A stretch of 64,000 nucleotides of DNA. It comes from Anoplolepis gracilipes (taxonomy: Eukaryota; Arthropoda; Insecta; Hymenoptera; Formicidae). The DNA is taken from assembly GCF_047496725.1 (NCBI RefSeq), contig NC_132970.1:18712501-18776500 (forward strand), written 5' to 3'. Below are positions 26,765 to 37,492 of the stretch, in pieces. Each line of letters opens with the position of its first letter. Positions within the stretch are counted from its first letter, which is position 1. Made by a program: the position numbers and the translations under genes. The notes under the pieces were generated by a model, which was given only the letters and a program-made list of their open reading frames with translations, was not told the DNA's origin and did no database searches.

Positions 26765-28963
26765 ATATTAAAATTATAGTAAAAATTCTAACTTGATCGA
26801 TTAAAATATATTTATTTTCTTCAACATACATAAAAAATATTAAAGACAATAATCTGAATTTAATTTATTTTAAAAGTTTTTTTTTGAGCACAATCCATAT
26901 ACAAGTGACACAATTAGCGATACATTAAGTAATTAATTAAGCATTGTTTACAATAAATATTGGACTAAATTATTACATAGTATTAATTTATTATTGATTT
27001 CTTGTTATAAATAATAAAAAACCATTTATTTCACATCATTATTATTGAAATCATATCTTTGGGTTTCTTTATAAATAAACTTAACAAATTTAATGCTAGC
27101 AATGTAGTAATTATGCGTTTACATAACTTAAAAGCCTTGAAGATGCAAAAAATACTATATCTTTTTAACAATTTCTGTTTAATGTTACAAAATTTACATA
27201 CATATATTAATTAATATATACTATGTATTAAAATATGTATGTAAATATGTATATATAATTTTCTAACACTTACAATGCATAGGTTATTTTATTGCTTTTA
27301 AATTATTTATGTACTACCAAATGTATTTATTATTCAAAGAATGATTTACTGTATTTTAATTCATTTATAACTCAAAAGACAAAACGCAAAATTACATAAA
27401 ACATACCCGTGAAAATTTCTTTTATATTGGTAACATCGACATAATACATATTTTTTAGTTTTTAAATAAATATTATAAGAATTTATCGAGACGGTCTGAA
27501 CTCTTTGTAAAATGCCAAATATAAAAGCAAAAGTTTATAAAAAATTTTATTCTTAAAATTATTTTTATTCTTTTAGTTAAAATAACGAATAAATCGCATA
27601 GGCTCTAACGAGTCAAAGAGAAATATATAATAAAAGATAAAAATCAGAGCCAATCAGCAGATCAGATATCATCATAAATGCGATCAAATATAATTTAAAA
27701 TTAAAAAACAAATCTTATTACAATATCAGACTTTCGAGCCTTTTTTTATGATCATTTTTAGTGATACGAAAACAAAATAATTGAAACGTTACTAATTATG
27801 TTATGTTAATATCATGACGGTAAAAAAGAACTGACATTTTGACCGCACATCTTTAATTTTATATCTTTTGATCTTTATTTTAACTTTCAAAGTAATAATA
27901 AAGGTCAAAAGATATAAAATTAAAAATATTAATAAATAACGATAAAACGGCTTTCTTAAAATAACGGAAAAAAGAAAAACGAATGTTTTAGGTATATATA
28001 AAGACCAATGCATAAAAATTATTTCATTATCAAGCATAAAAATTATAGTAAAACTTGAGTGATAAAGTTGTAAATGCACTTTCGCAGTAAAAATGATAAA
28101 TGCAATAATGTGGTGTTTATCCTTCGCAGCAAAATTATCATAATAAATGAATTGGCCAGTATGCGTCACTTTTCAATCATGACAGATGATCAAATCACGT
28201 AACTATGTCCAAATTTCAAACAGTAACATTATTTTAACGCCTAGGATGTCATTATACTCTGTAAATAAAAGAGAAGAGAGCGTGTCAAAGACAGATTGAT
28301 TCTGAATTTTTTTTTTTAGTTTTTCATTATATGTAATGAATACAATTTGTAATATATGTATATATAATTTAATCTTCAATTTTTACTTAATAAAATTATT
28401 TTAATATAAAAATCTTTTTATTTTTCATTATATTTAATAATATTACATTTAATACCGATTCAAGTTCGAAAAATATCTTTCTTCATGTATTTATTTCATG
28501 ATACATATTATACATATATATGATGTATTTATATATTATTATATTCATGTATTCATGTATTAAAATTTTTTGTCTATCATTAAAAAAATATTTTAAAACA
28601 ATTGTTAAATTGCCAAGGTTATTGGAATCGTGATATAATATCAAATATGACATTATTCAAATAATTATAAATATATATAATATTTATTTGTAAAGTTCTT
28701 CAGAATTTACAAATTAAAACTAATAAAATAAATTGTATAGTATAACGCATACAATGATTATAACTGAAATAAAGAGTAGGACTTACAGATACTATCGAAT
28801 AGAGAATTATCAGAATACATTATAGTATAATTATTAATTATTATTAATTATGATATGTCAATTTTTATTCTCATCAGTCCTAAAAGAATTAAAAATGTCG
28901 TTAAAAATAATGTACCAAAAAAATTAATTTTCTTGTTATAGCTTGCAAAATGCTATAATTTCG
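26765..28963 (-). repeat. duplicated block B (gene-less partial copy)
   Basis: A direct repeat of block A positions 22051-24082, the noncoding region downstream of the gene. The gene itself is absent, and the homology stops abruptly at 28963 after gcaaaatgctataatt. It contains a roughly 100-bp segment (about 27405-27510) and a foldback (27852-27924) that A and C lack. Minus-strand frames of 72 and 122 codons in A and B overlap the best-conserved part (about 27960-28170) but are disrupted in C and resemble no family, so I treat them as noncoding. Confidence 0.8.
27852..27924. repeat. B-specific foldback, 25-bp arms
   Basis: Arm 27852-27876 and arm 27900-27924 are reverse complements at 24 of 25 positions, separated by 23 bases. 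Blocks A and C have only the right-hand arm at this place, so an inverted copy of the arm was gained in B or lost from the others. Confidence 0.8.
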
Positions 28964-29286
28964 TTGAAAGCTTTTAGTTGCACTTCAAATGCGTCATCTT
29001 CGCCGCTTTCCAATTTTTTTTTAACGATGGGTCACAAGCACTACTTAATACTTTTGTATTAAAAGTTAAAAAATTGTATACATTAATATAAAAAAATAAT
29101 ATACTATTAATAAAATTCAACTATTATATGACTATACTATTAATAAAATTCAATAATTTAAAAAATGGCATATATTTTAACAAAAAATGTATTAGTCTGG
29201 GCTATATTTATATAAATTCCCATGTATTAAAAATAATTGATGAAAAAATTAACAAGATTGTAAAATAATGCATTTCTTGACAAACC
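28964..29286. other. spacer between blocks B and C
   Basis: About 320 bp without a gene. It contains a doubled tatactattaataaaattc unit at about 29101-29155 and is otherwise unremarkable AT-rich sequence. Confidence 0.5.
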
Positions 29287-29659
29287 GCTTTATCATTTTT
29301 TTCTTTTCTAATTTTGTTGTCTTGTAAATTATAAGTAATATAAATATTCTAGCCAATTAACATTACTGTACGCATAAATAATAAACATAAGAAAATACTG
29401 TCGTCAGTGAGTCAACAGTCGATACACAACTTTAATAATATTTTTGTGCGTATTTATTTGGAAAAGTCCTCCACAAGAGCAAACCAACCATAACAACAGC
29501 TCAGTCGTTAGTATAATTTCAATATTTCAAAAGCTCACATCGTGTGCAACAGTTTTCAAAGCATCATTGAAATCAGTAACATATATGTGAAATTGTTTCC
29601 AAAAAATAATTGTGAAAGTAATTATGTATATAATTTTTAATTTATAAAGTAATTGTATT

Positions 29660-29693
29660 TTATATATATAATATATTAGTTAAGTGCATCAGT
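29660..29693 (+). promoter_or_regulatory. TATA box and TCAGT initiator of copy C
   Basis: A TATATATA box starts at 29661 and TCAGT lies at 29689-29693 with its A at 29691, that is at -30 and +1. The ATG at 29738 is the first one downstream. An in-frame TAA sits 45 bases upstream of it, so the coding region cannot extend further 5' without splicing. Confidence 0.65.
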
Positions 29694-29737
29694 AAGCAAC
29701 ATCTCTTTCGATTCAACAAGGAAACAGCAGCATTTCA

Positions 29738-31228
29738 ATGGCTCATCCTACCAATTTTCGGACCAACCAACCTCTTGCTGTCACTGATTTTATTCAAAAA
29801 TTCAATGACCGATTGAAAGAGAAAAATATTATTAAAGATAATGTTTATAACATGGTTAAAACGACTTATAAATCGTGGGAAAATATGTTCAAGAAAAACG
29901 TAAATAAAATAGTTAACATAGAAAAGTTTAAAGAAGTCCAAATAATTGTTATATTTTGTGCAAATGCCACAGATAGTAATAAACTACCACCTTTTTTTAT
30001 TTTTAAAAATGGCAATGAAGAAATTAAAGAATATGCGAAGGATCAATCCGAATTCATTTCTAAGACAGAACGAGATATGTTAACAAAGGAATCAGAAATT
30101 TTCGCATATTGGTATAGAAACTACTTCATGGAATATGTAAGAAAATATCAAAAAATGAAAGCAAAAAATGTAAACAATAAAGTAATTTTACTTCTTAAAG
30201 ATTGCAAAGAATTTAGTTCGTTACTGGAAGTCAAAGAAAGTGATTTCGAGACAATGTATTTTCCAACAAACTATTTAACAGATCTTCAACCATTACATAA
30301 TAATCTAATAATGAACTTCAGACAGAAACTTCGAAAGCATACATTCTCAAATTCTATCAACATTAAAGATTGTCTCAACTTTATCAGTAATTTGTGGACA
30401 ACCTCGTTTCAAGATAAACTATATTTTCATTTGTGGAATAAACTTTTTCAAAGAAATGTAATAGAGGAAAACACCGCTTTTAAAGAAATACCAGAAGATC
30501 CGCAGAACAGCGGTCCTAAAAAATTACAAAAGGAAGAGGCCACTATTGGAGAAATAGTAGAACCAGTGCTGTCTATGGAAGAGAATAATCCGTCCACAAG
30601 TTTTGGTACTCCGAAATTGGAGTTAAATAAAAATGTAATAGAGGAAAACACCGCTTTTAAAGAAGTACCAGAAGATCCGCAAAACAGCGATCCTGAAAAA
30701 TTACAACAGGAAGAGGCCATTATAGGAAAAATAGTAGACATAGTGCTGTCTATGGAAGAGAATAATCCGTCCACAAGTTTTGGTACTCCGAAATTGGAGT
30801 TAAATAAATATGTAATAGAGGAAAACACCGTTTTTAAAGAAGTACCAGAAGATCCGCAAAACAGCGATCCTGAAAAATTACAACAGGAAAAGGCCATTAT
30901 AGGAAAAATAGTAGACATAGTGCTGTCTATGGAAGAGAATAATCCGTCAACAAGTTTTGGTACTCCGAAATTGGAGTTAAATAAAAATGTAATAGAGGAA
31001 AACACCGTTTTTAAAGAAGTACCAGAAGATCCGCAAAACAGTGATCCTGAAAAATTACAACAGGAAGAGGCCGCTATAGAAAAAACACTGGAGACACCTA
31101 CTAAGAAACATAGAAGAGAAGAAAATATAATAGAGGAAAGCACCGTTTTCAAAGCAATACTAGGAGATTCGCAGACCAGCCGTGCTGAAATCTTTCCACA
31201 GGAAGAAACCGATCTGAAAGACATATAG
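29738..31228 (+). CDS. domesticated Tigger/Jerky-like DDE_1 protein, copy C
   Basis: A 496-residue protein, the fuller of the two copies. Residues 13-240 follow the DDE_1 fold of pogo/Tigger/Jerky transposases: NVYNMVKT at 35-42, FCANATDSNKLPPFFIFKN at 73-91, an FAYWYRNYF segment at 122-130, VILLLKDC at 149-156 and LQPLHNNLI at 183-191, then a helical NIKDCLNFISNLW block. The three catalytic acids of the family are V40, K154 and H187 here, so strand cleavage is not expected. The N-terminal CENP-B/psq helix-turn-helix is missing. From residue 240 come three full and two partial copies of an acidic, S/T-P-containing 59-residue repeat. The frame is uninterrupted, with its own TATA/Inr promoter and an AATAAA 25 bases after the stop, so the gene could be expressed. 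Its function is unknown; a nuclear binding or decoy role is speculation. Confidence 0.85.
   Translation: MAHPTNFRTNQPLAVTDFIQKFNDRLKEKNIIKDNVYNMVKTTYKSWENMFKKNVNKIVNIEKFKEVQIIVIFCANATDSNKLPPFFIFKNGNEEIKEYAKDQSEFISKTERDMLTKESEIFAYWYRNYFMEYVRKYQKMKAKNVNNKVILLLKDCKEFSSLLEVKESDFETMYFPTNYLTDLQPLHNNLIMNFRQKLRKHTFSNSINIKDCLNFISNLWTTSFQDKLYFHLWNKLFQRNVIEENTAFKEIPEDPQNSGPKKLQKEEATIGEIVEPVLSMEENNPSTSFGTPKLELNKNVIEENTAFKEVPEDPQNSDPEKLQQEEAIIGKIVDIVLSMEENNPSTSFGTPKLELNKYVIEENTVFKEVPEDPQNSDPEKLQQEKAIIGKIVDIVLSMEENNPSTSFGTPKLELNKNVIEENTVFKEVPEDPQNSDPEKLQQEEAAIEKTLETPTKKHRREENIIEESTVFKAILGDSQTSRAEIFPQEETDLKDI
30455..31228 (+). repeat. 177-bp in-frame coding minisatellite
   Basis: Units begin at 30455, 30632, 30809 and 30986, exactly 177 bp (59 codons) apart, each opening with the residues N/Y-V-I-E-E-N-T. 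The fourth is partial, and a diverged fifth starts at 31124 (N-I-I-E-E-S-T). Copy A has units only at 25398 and 25221 plus the diverged end, so C carries two more units. Units 2-4 of C are nearly identical to one another, indicating recent expansion or homogenisation. Confidence 0.95.
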
Positions 31229-31252
31229 TAGAACTATTGTCATGTATAAAGA

Positions 31253-31258
31253 AATAAA
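31253..31258 (+). terminator. AATAAA polyadenylation signal of copy C
   Basis: A canonical hexamer 25 bases after the stop codon, conserved in copy A. It supports an intronless transcription unit, although the exact cleavage site cannot be seen. Confidence 0.55.
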
Positions 31259-33955
31259 AAAGAGAGGAAAATTAAATCAGAGTAAGTTTGTAAAATTTTA
31301 TGTTTAATTAATAATATATAAATTGTTATTATGTCATTAACTTAATCTATTCAACTTTGACGAAGTGAATATTTTATACATAGATATTAAATAGCTTTTA
31401 CACATTCAGAATTTTTTTTTGCTGTTCTTTTGTTAGCTGTTACCACATCAATAATAAACAATAGTTTTTTCTACTTGAAAGTAATTTTTAAATATAAGTT
31501 TAATTAATATAAATAATAACATATTTTAATACAATTAATTTGTATAACTGATTGTTTGAAATTTATAATAAACTCTATGTACGTATATGTGGTAAGAAAC
31601 ACAATTTTACAAAAATCTAGAAAAACTTTTGAAACATATTAAAAAGAAATTGGCCAGATCAGCTTTGTCAAAAGTTAATAAATATAATACATTTTGAAAT
31701 TCATGAATTAAACATTGCGCAAAACATCTTTAGCCTTTTATATAATTTGTGAGTTAAAATAAAAATTAGCCTTTGGTTTCTGTTTTATATAATATATAAT
31801 TTTACATAAATAAAATAATTGTAACTCAAATTTTGAGAAAGCTGTTATAAATTTCAGTATATTCAAAAAGGATTTTTTTTCAAATATCTTATGTATTTTA
31901 TTGAACATTTTATGTGTCACGAATTATTAAATTATTATAAGTTTTATCATTATCAGACAAACATAATATTTTTAAACGTAAATGATAACCTAAGATGTTC
32001 TTGATTTGTTTGTATTTCTTTTTAAAATCTGCTTATTAAATTTTTAATATTGATCTCTATAGAATATCTCTGGTAAATAAATTTTTGTGAATTTTGTTTT
32101 ATATAGCATTTTGTTTTAATTATAGCATTTTGCAAGCTAACAGAAGAATTAATTTTTTTGGTACATTATATATATATATATATATATATTATATATTTTT
32201 TACGACTTTTTTAATCTTTTTAGGACCAATGAGAATAAAAATTGACATATCATAATTAATAATTAATAATTATACTATAATTTATTTTATTCTGATAATT
32301 CTCTATTTGATAGTATTTATAGGTCCTACTTTTTATTTCAGTTATAATCATTGTACGCGTTATACTATACAATTTATTTTATTAGTTTTAATTTACAAAT
32401 TCCGAAGAACTTTACAAATAAATATTATATATATATATAATTATTTGAATAATGTCATATTTGATATTATATCACGATTCCGATAACTTTGGCAATTTAA
32501 CAATTGTTTTAAAATATTTTTTTAATAATAGACAAAAAATTTTAATACATGAATACATGAATATAATAATATATAAATACATGTATGTCATATATATATA
32601 ATATGTATCATGAAATAAATACATGAAGAAAGATATTTTTCGAACTTGGATCGGTATTAAATGTAATGTTATTAAATATATAATGAAAAATAAAGAGATT
32701 TTCATATTAAAATATTTTTATTAAGTAAAAATTGAAGATTAAATTATATATACATATATTACAAATTGTATTCATTACATATAACGAAAAACTAAAAAAA
32801 TAAATTCAGAATCAATCTGTCTTTGACACACTCTCTTCTCTTTTATTTACAGAGTATGATGACATCCCAGGCGTTAAAATAATGTTACTGTTTGAATTTC
32901 ATACATGATTACGCGATTTGATCATCTGTCATGATTTAATAGTGATGCACACTGGCCAATTCATTTATTATGATAATTTTGCTGCGAAGGATGAACATCA
33001 CATTATTGTATTTGTCATTTTTACTGCGAAAGTGCGTTTACAATTTTGTCGCTCAAGTTTTACTATATTTTTTATGCTTGATAATTAATTAATTTTTATG
33101 CATTGTTCTTTACATATATCTGAAACATTCATTTTTCTTTTTTGTGTTACTTTAAGATAGCCGTTTTATCGATATTTATTAATAATATTTTTAATTTTAT
33201 ACCTTTTGGCCGACATGATATTAACATAACATAATTAATAACATTTCAATTATTTTGTTTTTGTACCAGTAAAAGTATCAAAAAGGCTCGAACAGAAATT
33301 GTTAAAAAGATATGATATTTTTTGCATCTTCAAGGCTTTTAAGTTATGTAAACTCATAATACTACATTGATAGCATTAAATTTCTTAAGTTTATTTATAA
33401 AGGACCCAAAGATATGATTTCGATAATAATGATGCGATATATAATAGTTTTTTATTATTTATAACAAGAAATCAATAATAAATGAATACTATGTAATAAT
33501 TTAGTCCGATACTTATTATAAACAATGTTTAATTATAGTTACTCAATGTATCGCTAATTGTGTCACTTGTAAATGGATTGTGCTCAAAAAAAATTTTTAA
33601 AATACATTAAATTAAGATTATTGCCTCTAATATTTTTTATATATGTTGAAGAAAATAAATATATTTTAATTGATCAAGTTAGAATTTTTTTACTATAATT
33701 CGAACCATAAATCAAACATTTTATTTGTGTCATGATTTTAAATTATGATAATATTTTTAATAGTGTCAAACAAGTATACTTTTAAGTTTAAAAGTAAATG
33801 TCATCTCAAGATATTTTTAGTACCTTTTTTTAAATGCCACTATTTGTTAAACATTTTAATGCTGATTTCTACAGTGTATCTCTAATAGATTCTTATAAAC
33901 ATTTAAGCGGTGCCTTGTGCATTGTTACAAAATTTTAACGTTAATGTAAAAGAAA

Positions 33956-34048
33956 TGTCTGTACAATATATGTCAGACGGAAGTCGAAACGTTAGAGCAT
34001 TTAGCAAATAACTGTATTATTAAGGGGATGCTGGAGTACGGACTGAGA
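33956..34048 (+). pseudogene. possible non-LTR retrotransposon zinc-knuckle relic
   Basis: One frame reads C-LYNI-C-QTEVETLEHLANN-C and continues IIKGMLEYGLR. The spacing CxxxxC...ETLEHLxxxC resembles the zinc-knuckle end of insect non-LTR retrotransposon ORF2 proteins. There is a stop immediately upstream and no reverse transcriptase nearby, so it would be a short decayed fragment. It could be coincidence. Confidence 0.4.
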
Positions 34049-34460
34049 TCTAATCTAAGCAATTTATACATATAAAATAAAATAAGTTTGCGAGGTAAGA
34101 AATGCATGAAAGAATATTTGTGAAAGAATATTTTAGAAATGAGTTTAGAAGTCTAAGTAACAAACATTTTCTTGAATAAAATGTTGTGCAGTAACAGTCT
34201 TTTCCCTTTCAATTCTTCGTCTCCTTTATTATCGCACAAACTATTATTTAACTATCGCTTTATCTCTATTCCTTATCTCTTGCTCTTTTTCCTTTTTATT
34301 CTTTGTCTCCTTTATTATTACAAAAACTATTATATAACTATCCAAATTCGCATGACATAATTTGATAGCTGCAAACGACCCGAATGAAGCAAGCACATAG
34401 AGCACACGAACGAAATATTCAATTAGCATCGCGGAAAAGAGGCTTCAACATTTCGATATA

Positions 34461-34645
34461 CAGTCGGACCTCTTATTCTACGACCCTCTTATGCTACGAA
34501 ACCTCTTATCTTACGACAAAAAATCCTTTCATGCTACGACCGCAAAAGGGGCATTATACCCCCACTTTCAAATTTTTGTCGTAGGATCAAAGGTTTAAGG
34601 GGAAGATTCCGGATCGAAAATGTCGTAGGATAAGAGGTCCAACTG
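34461..34645. mobile_element. pogo/Tigger-type MITE
   Basis: A 185-bp element with terminal inverted repeats: the left end cagtcggacctcttattcta continues to cga, and the right end read on the other strand is cagttggacctcttatccta followed by cga. A TA dinucleotide flanks each side, the pogo/Tigger target. The motif cctcttatnctacga recurs two more times inside the left end, a subterminal repeat typical of transposase binding sites. The CAGT start and TA target fit Tigger/pogo. No coding capacity. It lies 3.2 kb beyond the DDE_1 gene copy C. Confidence 0.85.
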
Positions 34646-34647
34646 TA

Positions 34648-37446
34648 TTCGAGTTCGAGGTTTCACGCACTTTTTAAGAAGGGAGGATTATATAAAGAAA
34701 ATTTATTTTATATCTACACATTTTGACATTTGATTGAAAATACATTTTTGATATATAATTATTAAGAATAATATATGTAAGTTTATATTCTGAAAAATAT
34801 TACAACGCACATAAGTACACATGTATGCTCTATAATTTTATTTTATTATTTATTTTGTGTAGGGAAGAAACATGAAATTAATTTCATAAATTGTGATGTC
34901 TAGTATACTTCGGTTATTGCAAGATCTAATTTTGCGTTATTATACTAATATCATCAATATTCTACGATGATTTAGTTGCGCGTAAATAAGATAATCCTTA
35001 GATGGATTCAAATTGGAGAACATTTGATTATTTTCAAATCCGCGGATTTCGAGCATTATTCAGTGACGAGTGCACAGTTCAGCTAAAATCGATTATGTCG
35101 CGTGCTTGAGATCAAATCGAGAAGAGATACTGGGCACTTCTGTTGTCAATCAGAAGAGAGGAAACGAATCCTATGTAAGGAAGTAGATTCGATTTCTATT
35201 TCAACTTTGAAGCATTCTTTAGAGATTCAGATCAAACTGTACGATCTGAATCTCCGTTGTGTCGGAAACAAATGTGGCCCTCTTTCCGCTGATTTTATAT
35301 GTCGTGCACATATATCCAGCGGGTAAAATCGAGATGCATAGGGATATAAGCTCGAGGAAAGGTAAATCCATCGGCCAAGTTTAGTTATGTAAAGTCCTGC
35401 CTAAAGCGACATGGTTGGACTTTGCACTTGCAATTCTGAAATCCGTAGATAATTTGAGGGAAGTATACAGAATATCAAGATAAAATTTTAACTTTAGCAA
35501 CGCGTGCGTATGATAATTCAGTTCAACCATGCTTTAAAATTATGTATTTTTAAAATTAATTTTTATAAGACATTTTTTAAATTAATTAAAAGAAAGCCCA
35601 ACGCGCAATAATTAATTTGTATTTTATATCTACTTTCTACCTTACATATGCAAAATATTACTTCTCTTTGCTTGATTGTTGTTAAAGATACCCGTAACTT
35701 TCTTCAATTAATTTCTTAAACTTTCTTATAATTTTCTCGGATTAATTTTCCCGATAAATTGTGAGATTACTGCTGCTTTACTAACGACTTGTATGAATCT
35801 ATGTCACTGTTAATATATTTCCTGCTGTATACATATGAAGTATGAAGAGGCAGGAGTTTGCTTTTACCTCGAGAGTCGCACTGCAGCTAGTTTCTCCTTA
35901 ATTTCTAATCTCTCAAAGGAGTTGTTCGTTAGATTAGTCTTTGCAGAATTCCTGTAGCAATCGCAATCGTTAGTCTTTCCATTCCACTCTCAACATCATC
36001 ATCGTTCCACCATTCCTGGAGCAGTTATTTTAATATCCTTCAATATTCTTTTGAGTGACACAGTGTGTGCACGAAACGAATACCTTTGTTCCATTAAATT
36101 GAGATAAGCCTATACTCTTAATATAATACACATCTTTTTTCTAAAATATATAACTTTATTAAAATATATAGATTTTATTTTTTTTCTTTATGTAAAACAT
36201 TTTAAAAATATATTTATTACAAAATATATATATATAAAAGTTATAATATAATATCAAAATATTTTTATATTACGAAAGGGACACACATACAACGTTCGTC
36301 AACATTTCGTAGCGCTAACTAATCTAAATTTATGCTTCTTGATATACTTCATTAAAAGTTTCTTGCTCTTCAAAGGGCTGTGACAGTTTGTAGAATTTGC
36401 CAGCTGTTGGCTATCGGAAACTGAGCTTCTTTAGCAGCTAGCTTCTGCTGCTGATATTTATATCTGCTATTTAGTCTATCTAATTTAGTACTTCTCCAAA
36501 TAAGTAATTCAATTGTTATTTAAAACGTTTCCTATTCGAAGAAAATTCTAGATTTTCATTGATCTCTGAAGAAACTTAATTTATTTTTTTTAATATATTA
36601 ATAAATCATAAATTTACTAAAAAATCTTACTTTGTATTTTGCTATTTTAAATATAATAAAGTTTGTTTAAAATTTGCAATGTTCCATATCAATATCCCTT
36701 TATGTCAAACTTGTGTTAAATCTGCGTTTGAAAAAGATTATATTTTGCGGGATTTTTAAACAAGAGTGATCAGTTTCTAGTCGTGTCTACGTCATTTGTA
36801 GACAGCACTTTGATAACTTTCTTAAGAAACGAACGAAGAGAGAAAATGAAGTGAATCCTCGGAATGCTCGGTCGTCAGTGTTGCTACGTTTCTTGATTGC
36901 AAAAATGCTAAAAGAAAAGAAAAGTTGCTTCTCCGCAGATCTAAGATAACGAGCAGTCTTGATGATTATTCCCGCGATGAAATGCTCATCTCGCTATTGG
37001 CGCGTTTCACGAGAAAACAGAATTATTCGTTGATTTCTTCTCTACCGAGGCTTGTACCACCCGGCTATTTAATTAAGGAATTACAGACGCTCGTTTTGTC
37101 CTCAGAAGAGCGTCCATTTGTAATTCCTGCGCATTTTTGTTCCTCTTGTCTTTCGGCATTTTACCCGTCTTTTATCTCCTCGCAATCTGACGGCTTAAGA
37201 AAAACATAACCCGAAAGCAATTCACAGGACGAAATGTGAATATTCATGTCTTCGACTACAACGAATAGAAAAGCAAATTGAAGTTAGAACATTGAATTAT
37301 CACAATTTATTCGTTCAATAGGCATTTATTATATATAATTACGAATTTTCTACATTCTATATATATTCTGTTATTCTACAGAATAGCAATAGTGTTTCAT
37401 CATGTAATTTATGATAATTTGATAAACAAGCATTTAAATTAAAGAA

Positions 37447-37492
<46 letters not shown>

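Larger units (their letters stand above)
29287..33700 (+). repeat. duplicated block C (gene copy plus flanks)
   Basis: An inverted counterpart of block A, carrying promoter, gene copy C and about 2.4 kb of noncoding 3' sequence. Relative to A it lacks about 470 bp (A positions about 22469-22940, junction near 33301), carries an extra short TA run at 32168-32188 and has two more 177-bp coding repeat units. The promoter and immediate 3' flank are about 98-99% identical to A by hand count. Confidence 0.85.

Noticed and set aside
27801..28169. Minus-strand frame of 122 codons in block B, with a 72-codon counterpart in A
   Set aside because: It is disrupted in block C, matches no family and lies in a downstream noncoding region; the 3' half runs through the B-specific foldback. 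The similarity between A and B is explained by the conversion tract.
30448..31224. Minus-strand frame of 258 codons opposite the C repeats
   Set aside because: It is a shadow of the 177-bp repeats on the coding strand; a repeat length divisible by three keeps the opposite frame open too.
22051..33700. Interpretation of blocks A, B and C as an intact transposon family
   Set aside because: No terminal inverted repeats or target duplications at the block borders, and the encoded proteins lack catalytic residues.
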